A model generated the notes under the pieces. It did not search any database. It saw only the letters and a program-made list of their open reading frames with translations, and was not told the origin of the DNA. This document shows, one piece after another, positions 9,268 to 19,285 of a DNA stretch of 22,465 bases. Made by a program: the position numbers and the translations under genes. The stretch spans positions 1 to 22,465 of the forward strand of contig JAUCBJ010004996.1 of assembly GCA_032718475.1 (NCBI GenBank), given 5' to 3'. Source of the DNA: Nemertoderma westbladi. Its lineage: Eukaryota; Xenacoelomorpha; Nemertodermatida; Nemertodermatidae. How positions within the stretch are numbered: the stretch's first letter is position 1; each line of letters begins with the position of its first letter.

Positions 9268-9334
9268 CATGGAATACTGAATATAGACGGAAAAATAACA
9301 CTAATGCGGTTCCGTCTATATTTAGTATTCCATG
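9268..9334. mobile_element. 67-bp palindromic mini-insertion with 7-bp target duplication
   Basis: The insert starts catggaatact and ends agtattccatg. Its two 23-base arms (9268-9290 and 9312-9334) pair with one mismatch around a 21-base loop. It is flanked by 'cgttcat' at 9261-9267 and 9335-9341. Copy A has this heptamer once, with no insert, so the insertion is directly demonstrated. It is far too short to encode a protein and must have been moved by an enzyme supplied elsewhere, or arisen by another hairpin-dependent route. The family is not identified. Confidence 0.9.
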
Positions 9335-9486
9335 CGTTCATTAATTTAATTTCTATTTAATTATTCACGCATACTAATACCCACATTAAATTAGTTCGTG
9401 TGTGTTAAGTGTGTAATATTTGATTGTTTCGTCACGAAACCATTAGGGCACAGAAACTGACGAATTCTTCGCGAATTTCGCAAACG

Positions 9487-9500
9487 CACAGTGGGCCAGA
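9487..9500 (+). repeat. Transib terminal inverted repeat, transposase 3' side
   Basis: Starts with CACAGTG, identical to the consensus heptamer of vertebrate V(D)J recombination signals, and continues GGCCAGA. Transposase would nick at the 5' C of this heptamer. The flanking aaacg is the duplicated target. Confidence 0.95.
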
Positions 9501-10383
9501 AACCCTGTTTTGCGGCCCAAATTCATTATTTCTAAAAATATTCATGATTTGAGCACAATTTTTAACCTGTAAGGGTTTTCGACAGCGGCGAATCTTCTGA
9601 GATGGGTTTCAAATTCTCAAATGGTAGCTTTGTGCCATTTCTGGCACGTGCCAAAATCGGCATATTTGGCAAACACAATAGACACAGGCAGAATGGCACA
9701 GATTTCGGTTTCACAAGGTTTAACAGGGTGCTGAAGCGTTAACAAATGGTTTCAAATTCTCTAGTACCGTAGAAGTGACTTTTGAGCTTGTGGCACATGG
9801 CACATGTGCTAAGCATGGCACAAAATATCAAAATCTATATTGCTTCATAGAAATGTTCCATTTTCGGTATTTATAGGTTTTCAATGGTGGTGATTAGATT
9901 ACAAATTGTTTCGAATTATCTAGTGGCACATAGGTGCCACTTTTTAGCATTTGGCACATGTGTTTAGCATGGCACAAAATATCAAAATATCTATTGCTTC
10001 ATAGAAATGTTCCATTTTCGGTATTTATAGGTTTTCAAAGGTGCTGATTCGATTACAAATGGTTTCGAATTATCTAGTGGCACATAGATGCCACTTTTTA
10101 GCATTTGGCACATGTGTTTAGCATGGCACAAAATATCCAAATCTCTATTACTGCATAGAAATGTGCCATTTTCTGTTTTTATAGGTTTTCAAAGGTGGTG
10201 ATTAGATTACAAATTGTTTCGAATTATCTAGTGGCATATAGGTGCCACTTTTTAGCATGTGGCACATGGCATATCTGTTTAGCATGGCACAAATTATCAA
10301 AATCGCTAAAGCTTCATAGAAATGTGCTATTTTAGGTATTTATAGGTTTTCAAATGATCCCAAGCTTATCAGTATACTAAATT
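9501..10383. other. Transib subterminal non-coding region rich in TGGCAC motifs
   Basis: Between the terminal repeat and the transposase stop there is no gene. From about 9620 the sequence is dense in TGGCAC and its complement GTGCCA, often as close inverted pairs such as 'agtggcacataggtgccac'. The part from about 9846 to 10375 is organised as tandem units (separate entry). This could be a transposase-binding region or simply satellite expansion. Confidence 0.6.
9846..10375. repeat. Tandem repeat, units of about 154-161 bp, in Transib subterminal DNA
   Basis: The segment starting 'catagaaatgt' recurs at 9846, 10000, 10154 and 10315. Each unit continues through 'ttataggttttcaa', 'gattacaaat', 'cgaattatctagtggca' and 'ttagcat' to 'atggcacaaa'. 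The last copy is partial. A more degenerate unit may precede the first. Confidence 0.9.
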
Positions 10384-12036
10384 TTAAAATATTTTGTCAA
10401 CATCAAATGGTTTCAGAAGATGTAACACATCTTCAGGAATTGCAGTCCTTTTGATGTTGTTGGTAACGTTACGTAGTGATGAGATATATGGGTCTGATGA
10501 ACAAAGCAATCGGTTCATCAGATCACGGTTCGTATCAACCCTTGAAGATTTCCGTGAGAAACCCTCGCTGAACCTCTTGAAATCTTTGTTTCGAGCTTCC
10601 TGTGCCTCTTCACTATACATGCCTATTGGCAAGGACAAAGATTTAATTGCAAGGTGTCCATGGATTAGGACCTTATACATTGATTGTGGCATGTAGTACC
10701 ATGGAAAAAGGGTTATATAACGTCTAGCTGTTTCAAGGGCATATTCTTGAAATTTGTCAGCATCAACATCGAAGCCACAACAAAGAGAAATTAGGATGTT
10801 GTGCAGTCGATCTAGGAATGATTTGTCGATGCCAAGTATTCTGGCAGAGACCTCAGCATTTTGGAATACCCTTCTTAAGCTGTATTTCCATCATTGGAAG
10901 TACCAGAGCCACCAGATTTGGGTTGATCTATGATTAACCCAAGTTCAGTATGAAACTGGTCTTGGATCAGTGCTTTCTCCGTTTTCATAATCTGCTTTGC
11001 AGTTTAACCCCTAACAGACCATACTTTAAGTGTTCTTCTGTAGGCTATATGCAGCAAGCATTCCAGAAAACGGATCCACTGATGAAGTGTGGAAAGACCA
11101 TGGTGGTACATGGAGTTCTTTTCTGTGACGTTTCTCTTCAACAGAAGGTCAATTTCATTCATAAGTGAAGGTGTGGCGCCACACAAAGAACAACTTTGGC
11201 TGCTGTCAGTCATATCAGACAGCGCGGTGTGTACCTTGCCATCTATCATTGTTACATCAATGATGTGCATTACTGAGAGCTTAGACAGAGAGGTATCAGC
11301 AGGGATGACTTCACTACAGCTTGATTTTACATCAGCTATCTCTTTAAATAGCCTCTCTTGCTCATCGGTGATTCACTTAGTTGTTTCTTTGGTATACTCG
11401 AAGCGAACTGGTCTACAATATAAGGTAGACGAAGGATGGTGGTTTCGCCATACAACCTTATGATGTGGGCTGCATTCTGTAAAAGCTCGGAGTTCCAGTG
11501 GAACCAAGCATGTAATAAATATGGATGAGTCATCAGCAAAGTTTGTTCCAGAACTTGGAAGCTGTTTGTATGAGGACTGTCCAGTGCTCCCATCAAAACC
11601 CACCTTGCTTCGCAACACCATTCGGCAAATATCGCCCGTATTAGTGATGATTGAGTGAATTACTTCACTACTAGTGTATCAAATACGTTTGGTGGTATGC
11701 TCAAGCAGGTTTTGCAATGGGACAGATGCCTGATAATCCTGGGAAATTATTCCTAATGGGTAACACCTATTTTTGGCTTCCCGGACGTGATTGTATGCTG
11801 GGTAGATGTTGACACCCTTAGAACATGCTTTGTTTCTGATTATCTGGTACATTGATTTACTTAATTTTCCATCAAGCATTAGTGCAAGAGCTTCATCATC
11901 AGAATATACTATAGATGATTCGGGCTCGGTAGAAACATGCTTGATTATTTCAGATGTACGTTTTCTACCTTCAGCTTTCAAGGCAGCTGCAGTTGCTGCG
12001 ACAAGAGCAGGAGTTTTAAATTCCGATGTTATTTCC
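10384..12036 (-). pseudogene. Transib transposase, catalytic part (broken)
   Basis: About 550 codons of a DDE-type transposase, ancestral relative of RAG1, that would cut DNA at the CACAGTG ends. In order: SDDEALALMLDGKLSKSMYQ and GVNIYPAYNHVREAKNRCYP; KVGFDGSTGQSSYK with the first catalytic Asp (11592-11594); PSSTLYCRP; VTMIDGKVHTAL with the second Asp (11241-11243); a zinc-type SCSLCGATP; and MYSEEAQEARNK with the catalytic Glu (10609-10611). All three catalytic residues survive. Breaks: TGA 11679-11681, TGA 11373-11375, TAA 11004-11006, and a frameshift at 10876-10877. The first His of the H-x4-H zinc pair of RAG1 is Tyr here (10675-10677). The N-terminus is displaced beyond the LINE. Confidence 0.94.
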
Positions 12037-12037
12037 T

Positions 12038-12044
12038 GTACGAT
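12038..12044 (+). repeat. Candidate target duplication of the nested LINE (left copy)
   Basis: The heptamer gtacgat occurs here and again at 18891-18897 immediately after the LINE tail. Using it as the boundary brings the Transib N-part (ending ...SDRT) next to the main part (starting EITSEFKTPA), with a one- or two-base adjustment. A 7-bp match is short, so this is a working boundary. Confidence 0.55.
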
Positions 12045-12300
12045 ATATGTATTTCCAATAAGAACCATTATTATTATATTGAAACTTAAGGGCCCCAAAA
12101 TTTACTGGAACCAAACAAGTAATATTGCAAAGGAGATTCAGCAATATCAAATTTGTTATTAAATTTAATAATTTTAACTGAATTATAATATAATACATTA
12201 TAAATAAAACTGATTACTTTGATAAACCAGAGCTACGGCACTACGGCGACATTAGTGCACTACTTTATATGTAAAGGAGAAGACTGCAACAAGGAGTAAA
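12045..12300 (+). other. Probable LINE 5' leader
   Basis: AT-rich and without coding signal on the plus strand. The minus frame of the Transib transposase stays open across part of it but loses recognisable sequence beyond about 12040, which supports the LINE boundary. 'aaggagtaaaatg' precedes the first ATG at 12301. Confidence 0.45.
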
Positions 12301-13598
12301 ATGTCACATTCCCAATCGACTACCTCTACCAGCAAGGCTCCCGGTGCTGATTCTGAAAAATTAAGACAGCAAAGCACGCTGGATGCAGTAATAACCCGAG
12401 ACGAAGCAGCAACAAATCCCTGGTGAATCCACAGGCGGCGGCAGTTCCACCACAAAGTGGATTGCGCAACGACGGACTTAATGAAATCGAGGTTGTCTGC
12501 TCCGGCGCATCATGCAGTGTTGCAATGATCTGCATCGCTAAACGAGGCACAGATTTCGGCCTTGTTGATTTCTACTGTGGACAATGTGTTGGTCAACGTC
12601 TAACAAAGGTTGCCAAGGATTTTGAAAAGCTAGAATTGCGACTGGATGATAAATTACTTCAATTCGAAGAAGAAGTTGAGCACCTTCGTATGCAATCGAT
12701 TAGACAGGAGCAAGTAATTGGAGATAATAATCAAAAGGCTCATACGAGGATAAATGAGTTGCGAGATGTTATTGGAAGTAAAGCAGAGGAAAGTCAAAAG
12801 AAGATAGATGATCTTGAAACTAAAGTAATGAATGTTAAGGACTGCACCAACAAGTATAATGTCAGTAGTCAACCGGAAGAAGTCAATGGTGGCCAATGGA
12901 CCAAGGTATCATATTCTGCGAAGGTAAAAACACCTCGAAATAGTAATGGTACGAATATCGCCATTCTCTCGAAACAAATAAAATTAGAGGAGGAGGAACA
13001 TAACAAACGCAAAACGAATGTTGTCGTTAAGGGATTGAGAGGTCACGATGACAAGGCACAAGTTATTGACATTGCTGCATATCTGGACATCCAATTATCC
13101 AAAGAAGAAATAACGACTAAGCGTGTATCCAAACAGCCATTGTCTAACCAACAAAGTAAACTGCTGATAGTAACTGTTCCACGGGAGAAAAGATCATCTC
13201 TCTTAAGGAAAGCTCGAGAATTGCGTCACTCTGATAGATATGACAATATATATATTACACCGGACTATACCCCAGAAGAAAGTAGATCACAGTTCGAGTT
13301 ACGTGAGGAACGGCGGCGACTAATGGTTGCGTACCCAGATAAATACTGGGTAATAAATAAAGGGTCGGTAGTAGAGAGTCCACGGAGCACAATTCATAGG
13401 AGTAAGTCTGTTATGGTCAAACCGTCAAATGGTCCGGCAGATATCACTACTCCGTCATCGCAGGCTGACCACGACGCGACAACAACAGCTCACCAAATAG
13501 TTGATCTCACCAACCCCTCTCCAAACGCCCACTCAAATAGTGAACAGCAATCTCGCACTCGGCAGAGCTTTGAGGACCTAGTTACAAAGACTGATTGA
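12301..13598 (+). pseudogene. LINE ORF1 protein with one N-terminal frameshift
   Basis: The plausible start is the ATG at 12301, which opens 42 codons (MSHSQSTTSTSKAPGADSEK...) before a TGA at 12424-12426. The main frame (stop-free from 12357) carries the protein to the TGA at 13596-13598. The break is therefore a small indel near 12357-12425. Features: a Cys-rich segment (CSGASC ... FYCGQC, PHD-like remnant or zinc finger), a long Glu/Lys-rich coiled coil (about 12600-12850), the QWTKVSYSAKV linker, and a C-terminal L1-ORF1-like RNA-binding domain (RKTNVVVKGLRG, RVSKQ, KLLIVTVPREK, YITPDYTPEESRSQ, KYWVINKGSVV). ORF1 proteins coat element RNA. ORF2 begins 15 nt further in the same frame. Confidence 0.85.
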
Positions 13599-14489
13599 CA
13601 ACCAACCATCCCGATGAGCATGAACTCGAACCATCTTGAACCGAAATACACTGCTGTATGTTTGTATAATGCTCGATCCATTAATAACATAGCGGCAATT
13701 ATTAAAGATCACATTGTAGATGATAGAATAGACATCCTTGCGATAACGGAAGCGTGGTTAAAGGGTGATGAGAGCGATAACCAAGTAACAAACGAAATAT
13801 GTCCTAAAGGATACGTTATAGAACACAATCCTAGAACAACCACGAGAGGTGGAGGAGTAGCTTGTGTTTTCAAACGGTGTCTCAAATTAAAAACGTGTGC
13901 CGCTAGTGAGTTTGTGTATTCTACATTTGAATATATTGAATTAACATTCACCCAACTTGGATCTGTTATTAGGCTTATTATATTGTACCGCACCTGCCCT
14001 TTGCCTAAAAACGGACTCACTGCAGCATTATTCTTTGAACAATTTGCTGAGTTTCTGCAGCACATTATAGTTCTTCCGGGTAGAATACTATTATTGGGTG
14101 ATTTTAACTTTCATGTTGATGTCTGCGATAACAAGGATGCCGCCGAGTTTCTTGACATTTTAAATTGCTTTGGATTGGTACAGTTAGTAAATCAACCAAC
14201 CCACATAAAGGGCCATACACTAGATCTGGTGCTAGTACACACTGACGACCAGAATATCGTTTGCAACGTTTTTGTACAAAATATAGGTTTATCCGACCAC
14301 TTTGCAGTCTACTTTAACCACTTAACGAACCACTTTTTTAGCGGCAGCCTGTCAAAAAATGACCTATTTTTTTTATTGTCATTTTCGATAGCCTATAACT
14401 AGCGGATGAAAAAAAAAATATTTCCAGTAAAATATATGCATTATTTAGTGAAATATCCAGCCTTCTTCTATAAGCTATCAAGAACTCAT

Positions 14490-14507
14490 CCCGAGTTAAC
14501 TCGTGCA
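14490..14507 (+). repeat. Subterminal inverted repeat of the piggyBac-like element, left
   Basis: The 18 bases starting cccgagttaactcg are the exact complement of 15913-15930. The core CGAGTTAACTCG is itself a palindrome and contains TTAA. Subterminal repeats are known in piggyBac-family elements as extra transposase sites. Confidence 0.9.
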
Positions 14508-15251
14508 TGAAATAATCATGTAAATTCGCGAAAAAATAATATAAAAATAAAAATAATAATGAAAAAGTGTGCACCATATAATTATTGGTTTGATAAATAA
14601 CATTCACACTAAAGTCTGTACTATAAGTCTGTTTGTACATCTGTTGTTGGCCGACAAAATTTGTCCGATTTCTGAAACAAAAAAAGTGCAACTATTTGTA
14701 TTTACACACAATGACAAAATTTCCAAGCACATACAGTATATTTTCATTTCTTTCATCTAGTTCTATAATAGTTGTTCTGAAGTATGTCGATCTGTTTACT
14801 CTTCGTCTAGTTGTCTGCAAGTCTGTTTGTCTGTCCGTCGGTCTGTTTGTCTGTGCATTTGCTTGTGTAGACATTAGTATTTACTGAAATTTTTGAAAAT
14901 CTATGGACTGCATCTCGAATGACTCTTTGTAAAACAAGCTTACTGCACACTTTTCTGTCCAGTGTGTTTTCTCGTTTCCAAGCTCTTACACGATTTAGGT
15001 AACGAATCAGTAATTTATACTCGCAGTATTTATTACTTTATACTTAGGGTATTTATTCGGCAGTGAAAACTGAATGAATATTTGTATACCACCGTTTTTA
15101 TTTATTCAGTATAAGACAATTCATTGAACAAATCTGACATAAGCTTAACCACCTACAGTAGCTTACAATGCGAACTTGTCAACTGTTGTACCAGTTGTGT
15201 ACCAGTTATCTACTGGATCTGGGCCTACTTATAATCTATTATTTTCAAAAC
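14508..15251. other. Non-coding interior of the piggyBac-like element
   Basis: AT-rich. ORFs here are short and hydrophobic or low in complexity with no piggyBac motifs. A T/G-rich simple region with gtctgt repeats occurs at about 14805-14865. Confidence 0.5.
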
Positions 15252-15512
<261 letters not shown>

Positions 15513-15989
15513 TCATTTAGAAATAATATAAAATTATATTTTTAAAAAGTAATTTGGCAACGTACCGGTGCGGTAACAAAACAAATAAAGGATAAAATAT
15601 AAAGAATGAAGAATGTAAATAATGAAATCTCCAATATACAATAGATCTGCATGTTATTGTTGTAACTACCCGTACCTAACTAAGTTATTATTGCTGGAAC
15701 ACAACCAATAAGAAATTGATCTGCAGGGCTGGAAGTTGTGTGTCTCATAGAGGCCACAAACAATCCATTTACGTCATAAAACCAATCACAAATCAGCATC
15801 TATATCATTGTTAAAGTTTTCCACTTGGCTAAGGTAAGCTATTTTTAGATATCCAATCAAATAATTCACGGCTATATTCGAGTTTGGTTTCAGTTTTCAA
15901 CAGAAAACTGTTTGCACGAGTTAACTCGGGTTAGTCTGAATTATCCATTTTCTTGAACCCGAATTTATTCGGGATAATTCGTTAAGGGG
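15513..15989. other. Right end of the piggyBac-like element, non-coding
   Basis: No gene. Contains the right subterminal repeat (15913-15930) and a small hairpin cccgaatttattcggg at 15959-15974 just inside the terminal repeat. Confidence 0.6.
15913..15930 (-). repeat. Subterminal inverted repeat of the piggyBac-like element, right
   Basis: Exact complement of 14490-14507, about 60 bp inside the right end, versus about 170 bp inside the left end, so the two ends are asymmetric. Confidence 0.9.
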
Positions 15990-16591
15990 TTAACTTGAAT
16001 TTCACTAAACCAGCGGATATATCACAGACAATAAGTTACCGAAATATAAGTAAAATAAACGGTAATCTGTTTTTGGAGGATTTAAAACATTCACCAGTAT
16101 GCGACTCTCCTTCTGGTGATATTAATGGAGTTATTAAAATGTATAATGATAACCTAATGAACATACTCGATAAACACGCCCCATTACAAACAAAAACTGT
16201 TTCCATGAGGCCGAAGGCAAATTGGTACACTGATGAGATTAACGACGCAAAAAGAAAACGCAGAAGATTGGAGCGCCGATATCGAAAGACGAATATCTGT
16301 GCTGATTGTATCGCCTATCGCCAACAGTGCACGGTGGTTGCCAATATCATAGCGTCAGCAAAAGAGACATATTATAGTAACATTATAAAGAATAATGCAG
16401 GTGATCAACGAAAACTATTTTCAGTGGCTGCCAAAATACTTTATCGTAAAAACAAAAGTACATTGCCTTCACACGAGGATGATGAAAAGTTGGCGAACAG
16501 GTTTATGGAATTCTTTGACAAGAAAATAAAGGATATTAGATATGACTTATTATCTGGAAATGGCGGTTCTACTTCACGGGGCGTTGATGAT

Positions 16592-17136
16592 CTGGGGGCT
16601 CCCACGGAGGCGCTATCAAACTGGGTGTTCCTACGGGGGGCGCTACTGAATTGGGCATTCCTACGGGGGGTGATACTGGACTGGGCGCTCCTACAGGGGA
16701 ATCATCCGACCAGGGCGTTCCTACGGGGGGAGCATCTGACCTGGGCATTCCTACAGGGGGTGCTGCTGGACTGGGTGTTTCTACGGGGGGTGCAACTGGA
16801 CTGGGCGTTCCTACGGGGGGCTCATCTGTACTGGGCATTCCTATTGGGGGACCATCTGACCTGGGCATTCTTACGGGTGAAGCATCGGATCTGGGTGTTC
16901 CTACAGGGGGCGCTAGTGAACTGGGCGTTCCTATGGGGGGCGCAACCAACCTGGGCATTCCTACGGGGGGTGTTACTGGACTGGGCGCTCCTATGGGGGG
17001 GGCTACTGAACTGGGCATTCATACGGGGGCCGCTACGGGACTGGGCATTCCTACGGGGTGCGCAACTAACCTAGGCATTCCTACGGGGGGCGCTACGGGA
17101 CTGGGCGTTCCTACGGGTATGGGGGGCGCAACCAAC
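16592..17136 (+). repeat. Coding minisatellite: 18 units of 30 bp in LINE ORF2
   Basis: Each unit begins ctgggc(g/a)ttcctacggggg and encodes ten residues with consensus near LGVPTGGATG. Units 2-17 (16621-17100) are all exactly 30 bp. Unit 1 (16592-16620) is 29 bp because its G run is short (cggagg for cgggggg). Unit 18 (17101-17136) is 36 bp, with an in-frame six-base insertion. Variation is mostly at the V/I/A position and the last two residues. The array lies in the variable linker between FFDKKIKDIR (end of the post-endonuclease region) and the IPKLEHFNKIT / SKSSTMDPIPT start of the reverse transcriptase. It should form a flexible Gly/Pro/Thr tether. Confidence 0.97.
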
Positions 17137-18735
17137 GGTAAAGGAAACAATATTCCCAAATTGGAACACTTTAATAAAATAACAATGGATGAGGCAGAAA
17201 AGCTAATAAAGAACTCAAAATCTAAATCTAGTACCATGGATCCGATTCCCACGCAATTAGTAAAACATTCAATAAAATTGTTGCTACCAGTGATTATGTT
17301 AATTATTAATTTATCAATTACAACTGCTACTGTGCCGACTCTATTCAAGGAAGCTGTGTTAACACCAGTCATAAAGAAAGCACGATTAAACCCTGAGATA
17401 CTTAGGAACTTTAGGCCGGTGTCTAATCTGATATATTTAGCAAAGTTAACAGAAAGGGTGATTGCAAACCAGCTGATGACTCATATGAACATAAATAAAT
17501 TGTATGAACCTTTACAGAGCGCGTACAGACCCTTACACGGAACGGAGACCGCGTTGCTTAAGGTAAGCGACGACATATTACGCAAAATCGATTCGGGATC
17601 GGGAGTACTTCTCGTCTTATTAGACCTTAGTGCTGCCTTCGACACGGTCGACCACGTTAAACTGTTGGACACTCTAGATCGAGAAATCGGGGTTGAGGGA
17701 ATCGCCCTGGACTGGTTCAGATCGTACTTGTCGAATAGGTCACAACAGGTTCGCATTAATGCAAAATATTCGAACCGGTTGGATTTGCTGTACGGGCTGC
17801 CACAAGGATCGGTACTTGGGCCTATATTATTTTCGATATACACTCGTTCGCTTTCAAATGTTATTCGCAACCACGGCCTCTCGTATCATTTGTACGCGGA
17901 CGATACACAGCTATACATTAGTTTTAAACCTATTAATTCGTCCGTCGCTGTTGAGGTGACTGAACGTTGCGTGGCCGATGTAAAGAAGTGGATGGAAGAT
18001 AATTTATTGAAAATGAACTCAGATAAAACGGAGATTATCCTTCTGCAGTCCCGTTTCGGTAAACAACTAACGCCCCCTAACATACAAATAGGGGATGACC
18101 TGATCAGCTGCAGCGACAAGGCACGTAATATAGGTTTCATCGTGGATTCAAATCTGACATACAGCAATCAAATAAGTACAACGGTCCGAGATGCATTTCT
18201 TCATCTTCGAAGTTTGGCTAAAATTAAACGGTACCTCAGCAGACATGACCTTGAAATCTTAATTCACGCCTTTGTCACAAACAAACTCGACAGCAACAAC
18301 TCATTATATTATGGATTACCCTCGAAGTCAATCAAAAAATTACAATATGTACAGAATTCCGCAGCGCGACTGCTAGAGGGCGTTAAGAAACAAGAGCACA
18401 TCACTCCAGTCCTTAAACGTTTGCATTGGTTACCTGTAAATTTACGGATCAAATTTAAAATAGCTTTGTTGACATTCAAGTGTTTACATGGTGCTGCTCC
18501 TGCCTACTTGACCCATTTAATAACTCCCTATGTACCTCCACGACAATTACGGTCTGCTGATAAGGGACTTCTATTTGTACCGCAGTTTTACTTGCATAAT
18601 TACGGGAGACGGGCGTTCTCAATTGCGGCACCAACAATCTGGAACTCCCTCCCGCAAGAAGTTAGAGATGCCACGACGCTGACTCTGTTTAAATCGCGAC
18701 TCAAAACTCACCTGTACAAAGAGGAATATTGCTGA

Positions 18736-18886
18736 TTTTTATTTAATATTGTTCAAACTTTTTAGTTATTAATTAATTCTCTGTACGTAGCCTTTTTAGT
18801 TGGTTTCAAATAGTTTTTAAGCGCCTTGAAATATGTTCAGAAAGGCGCTATATAAATATATATTATTATTATTATTATTATTATTG
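18736..18886 (+). other. LINE 3' UTR with stem-loop and (TTA)n tail
   Basis: An 8-bp stem (agcgcctt at 18820-18827 pairs with aaggcgct at 18842-18849) is followed by 'tataaatatata' and a TTA microsatellite at 18861-18886. A 3' hairpin plus short repeats is the reverse-transcriptase recognition end in the CR1/L2 group. Confidence 0.85.
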
Positions 18887-18897
18887 TTTCGTACGAT

Positions 18898-19285
18898 CTG
18901 AAGCTTCCCCAAAGTCTATTGTTCTTCTACCTGATTTATTTTTGCGAGAAAAATAATTCTTTTCTCCCGCCTCAACACTCATATGATCTTGCTGATGTTG
19001 TTGTTGCTGAGGTGTAACTGGCGATGGTAAACAATCACCTTCAGCTACAAAGGACGAATGAAGCCATGTATAATTTTTAGTTTCGAATTTAGACAGGATT
19101 CGACATGCTGATTGCCACTTAGCTCTGTACTTTATTAAGAATGTTCTAAGAATTTTACCAACTTTCAAAGATGAGGCAGATGGGTTCTGCTCCATGACAA
19201 AATTTAAAAGAGCATCAAATTGAGTAATTGGGGATTTTCCCTCTAGGTTGGACCTGATATAATTATGTAGATCAATCCGCAACAT
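18898..19285 (-). pseudogene. Transib transposase, N-terminal part
   Basis: Starts at ATG 19283-19285 and runs about 129 codons to the LINE insertion. It contains MLRIDLHNYIR, SPITQFDALLNFVMEQNP, VGKILRTFLIKYRAKWQ, a glutamine-rich linker (PQQQQHQQ) and ends in SGRRTIDFGEASDRT. This matches the N-terminal region of Transib transposases, ahead of the DNA-binding and catalytic parts. Those lie at 12036-10384, displaced by the LINE, giving a total of about 680 residues, close to the family's usual size. This part has no internal stops. Confidence 0.88.

Noticed and set aside
9487-9530. Full recombination-signal architecture (nonamer at 12 or 23 bases from CACAGTG)
   Set aside because: At the right end a weak nonamer-like TCAAAACTC lies 12 bases from the heptamer, but at the left end nothing comparable stands at 12 or 23. 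Matches are no better than chance in AT-rich DNA.
12030-12060. Intron in the Transib transposase with a 3' splice site 'cgtacag' before EITSEFK
   Set aside because: Possible, but the gtacgat duplication on both sides of the LINE explains the discontinuity without an intron. No donor site could be identified.
14338-14691. Minus-strand 117-residue ORF in the piggyBac-like element
   Set aside because: Low-complexity, Phe/Tyr-rich translation of AT-rich DNA with no transposase motifs.
16569-17018. Minus-strand ORF of 149 residues with Pro-rich repeats, and the alternative plus frame through the same array
   Set aside because: A 30-bp tandem repeat without stops is open in several frames automatically; only the frame joining endonuclease linker to reverse transcriptase has coding support.
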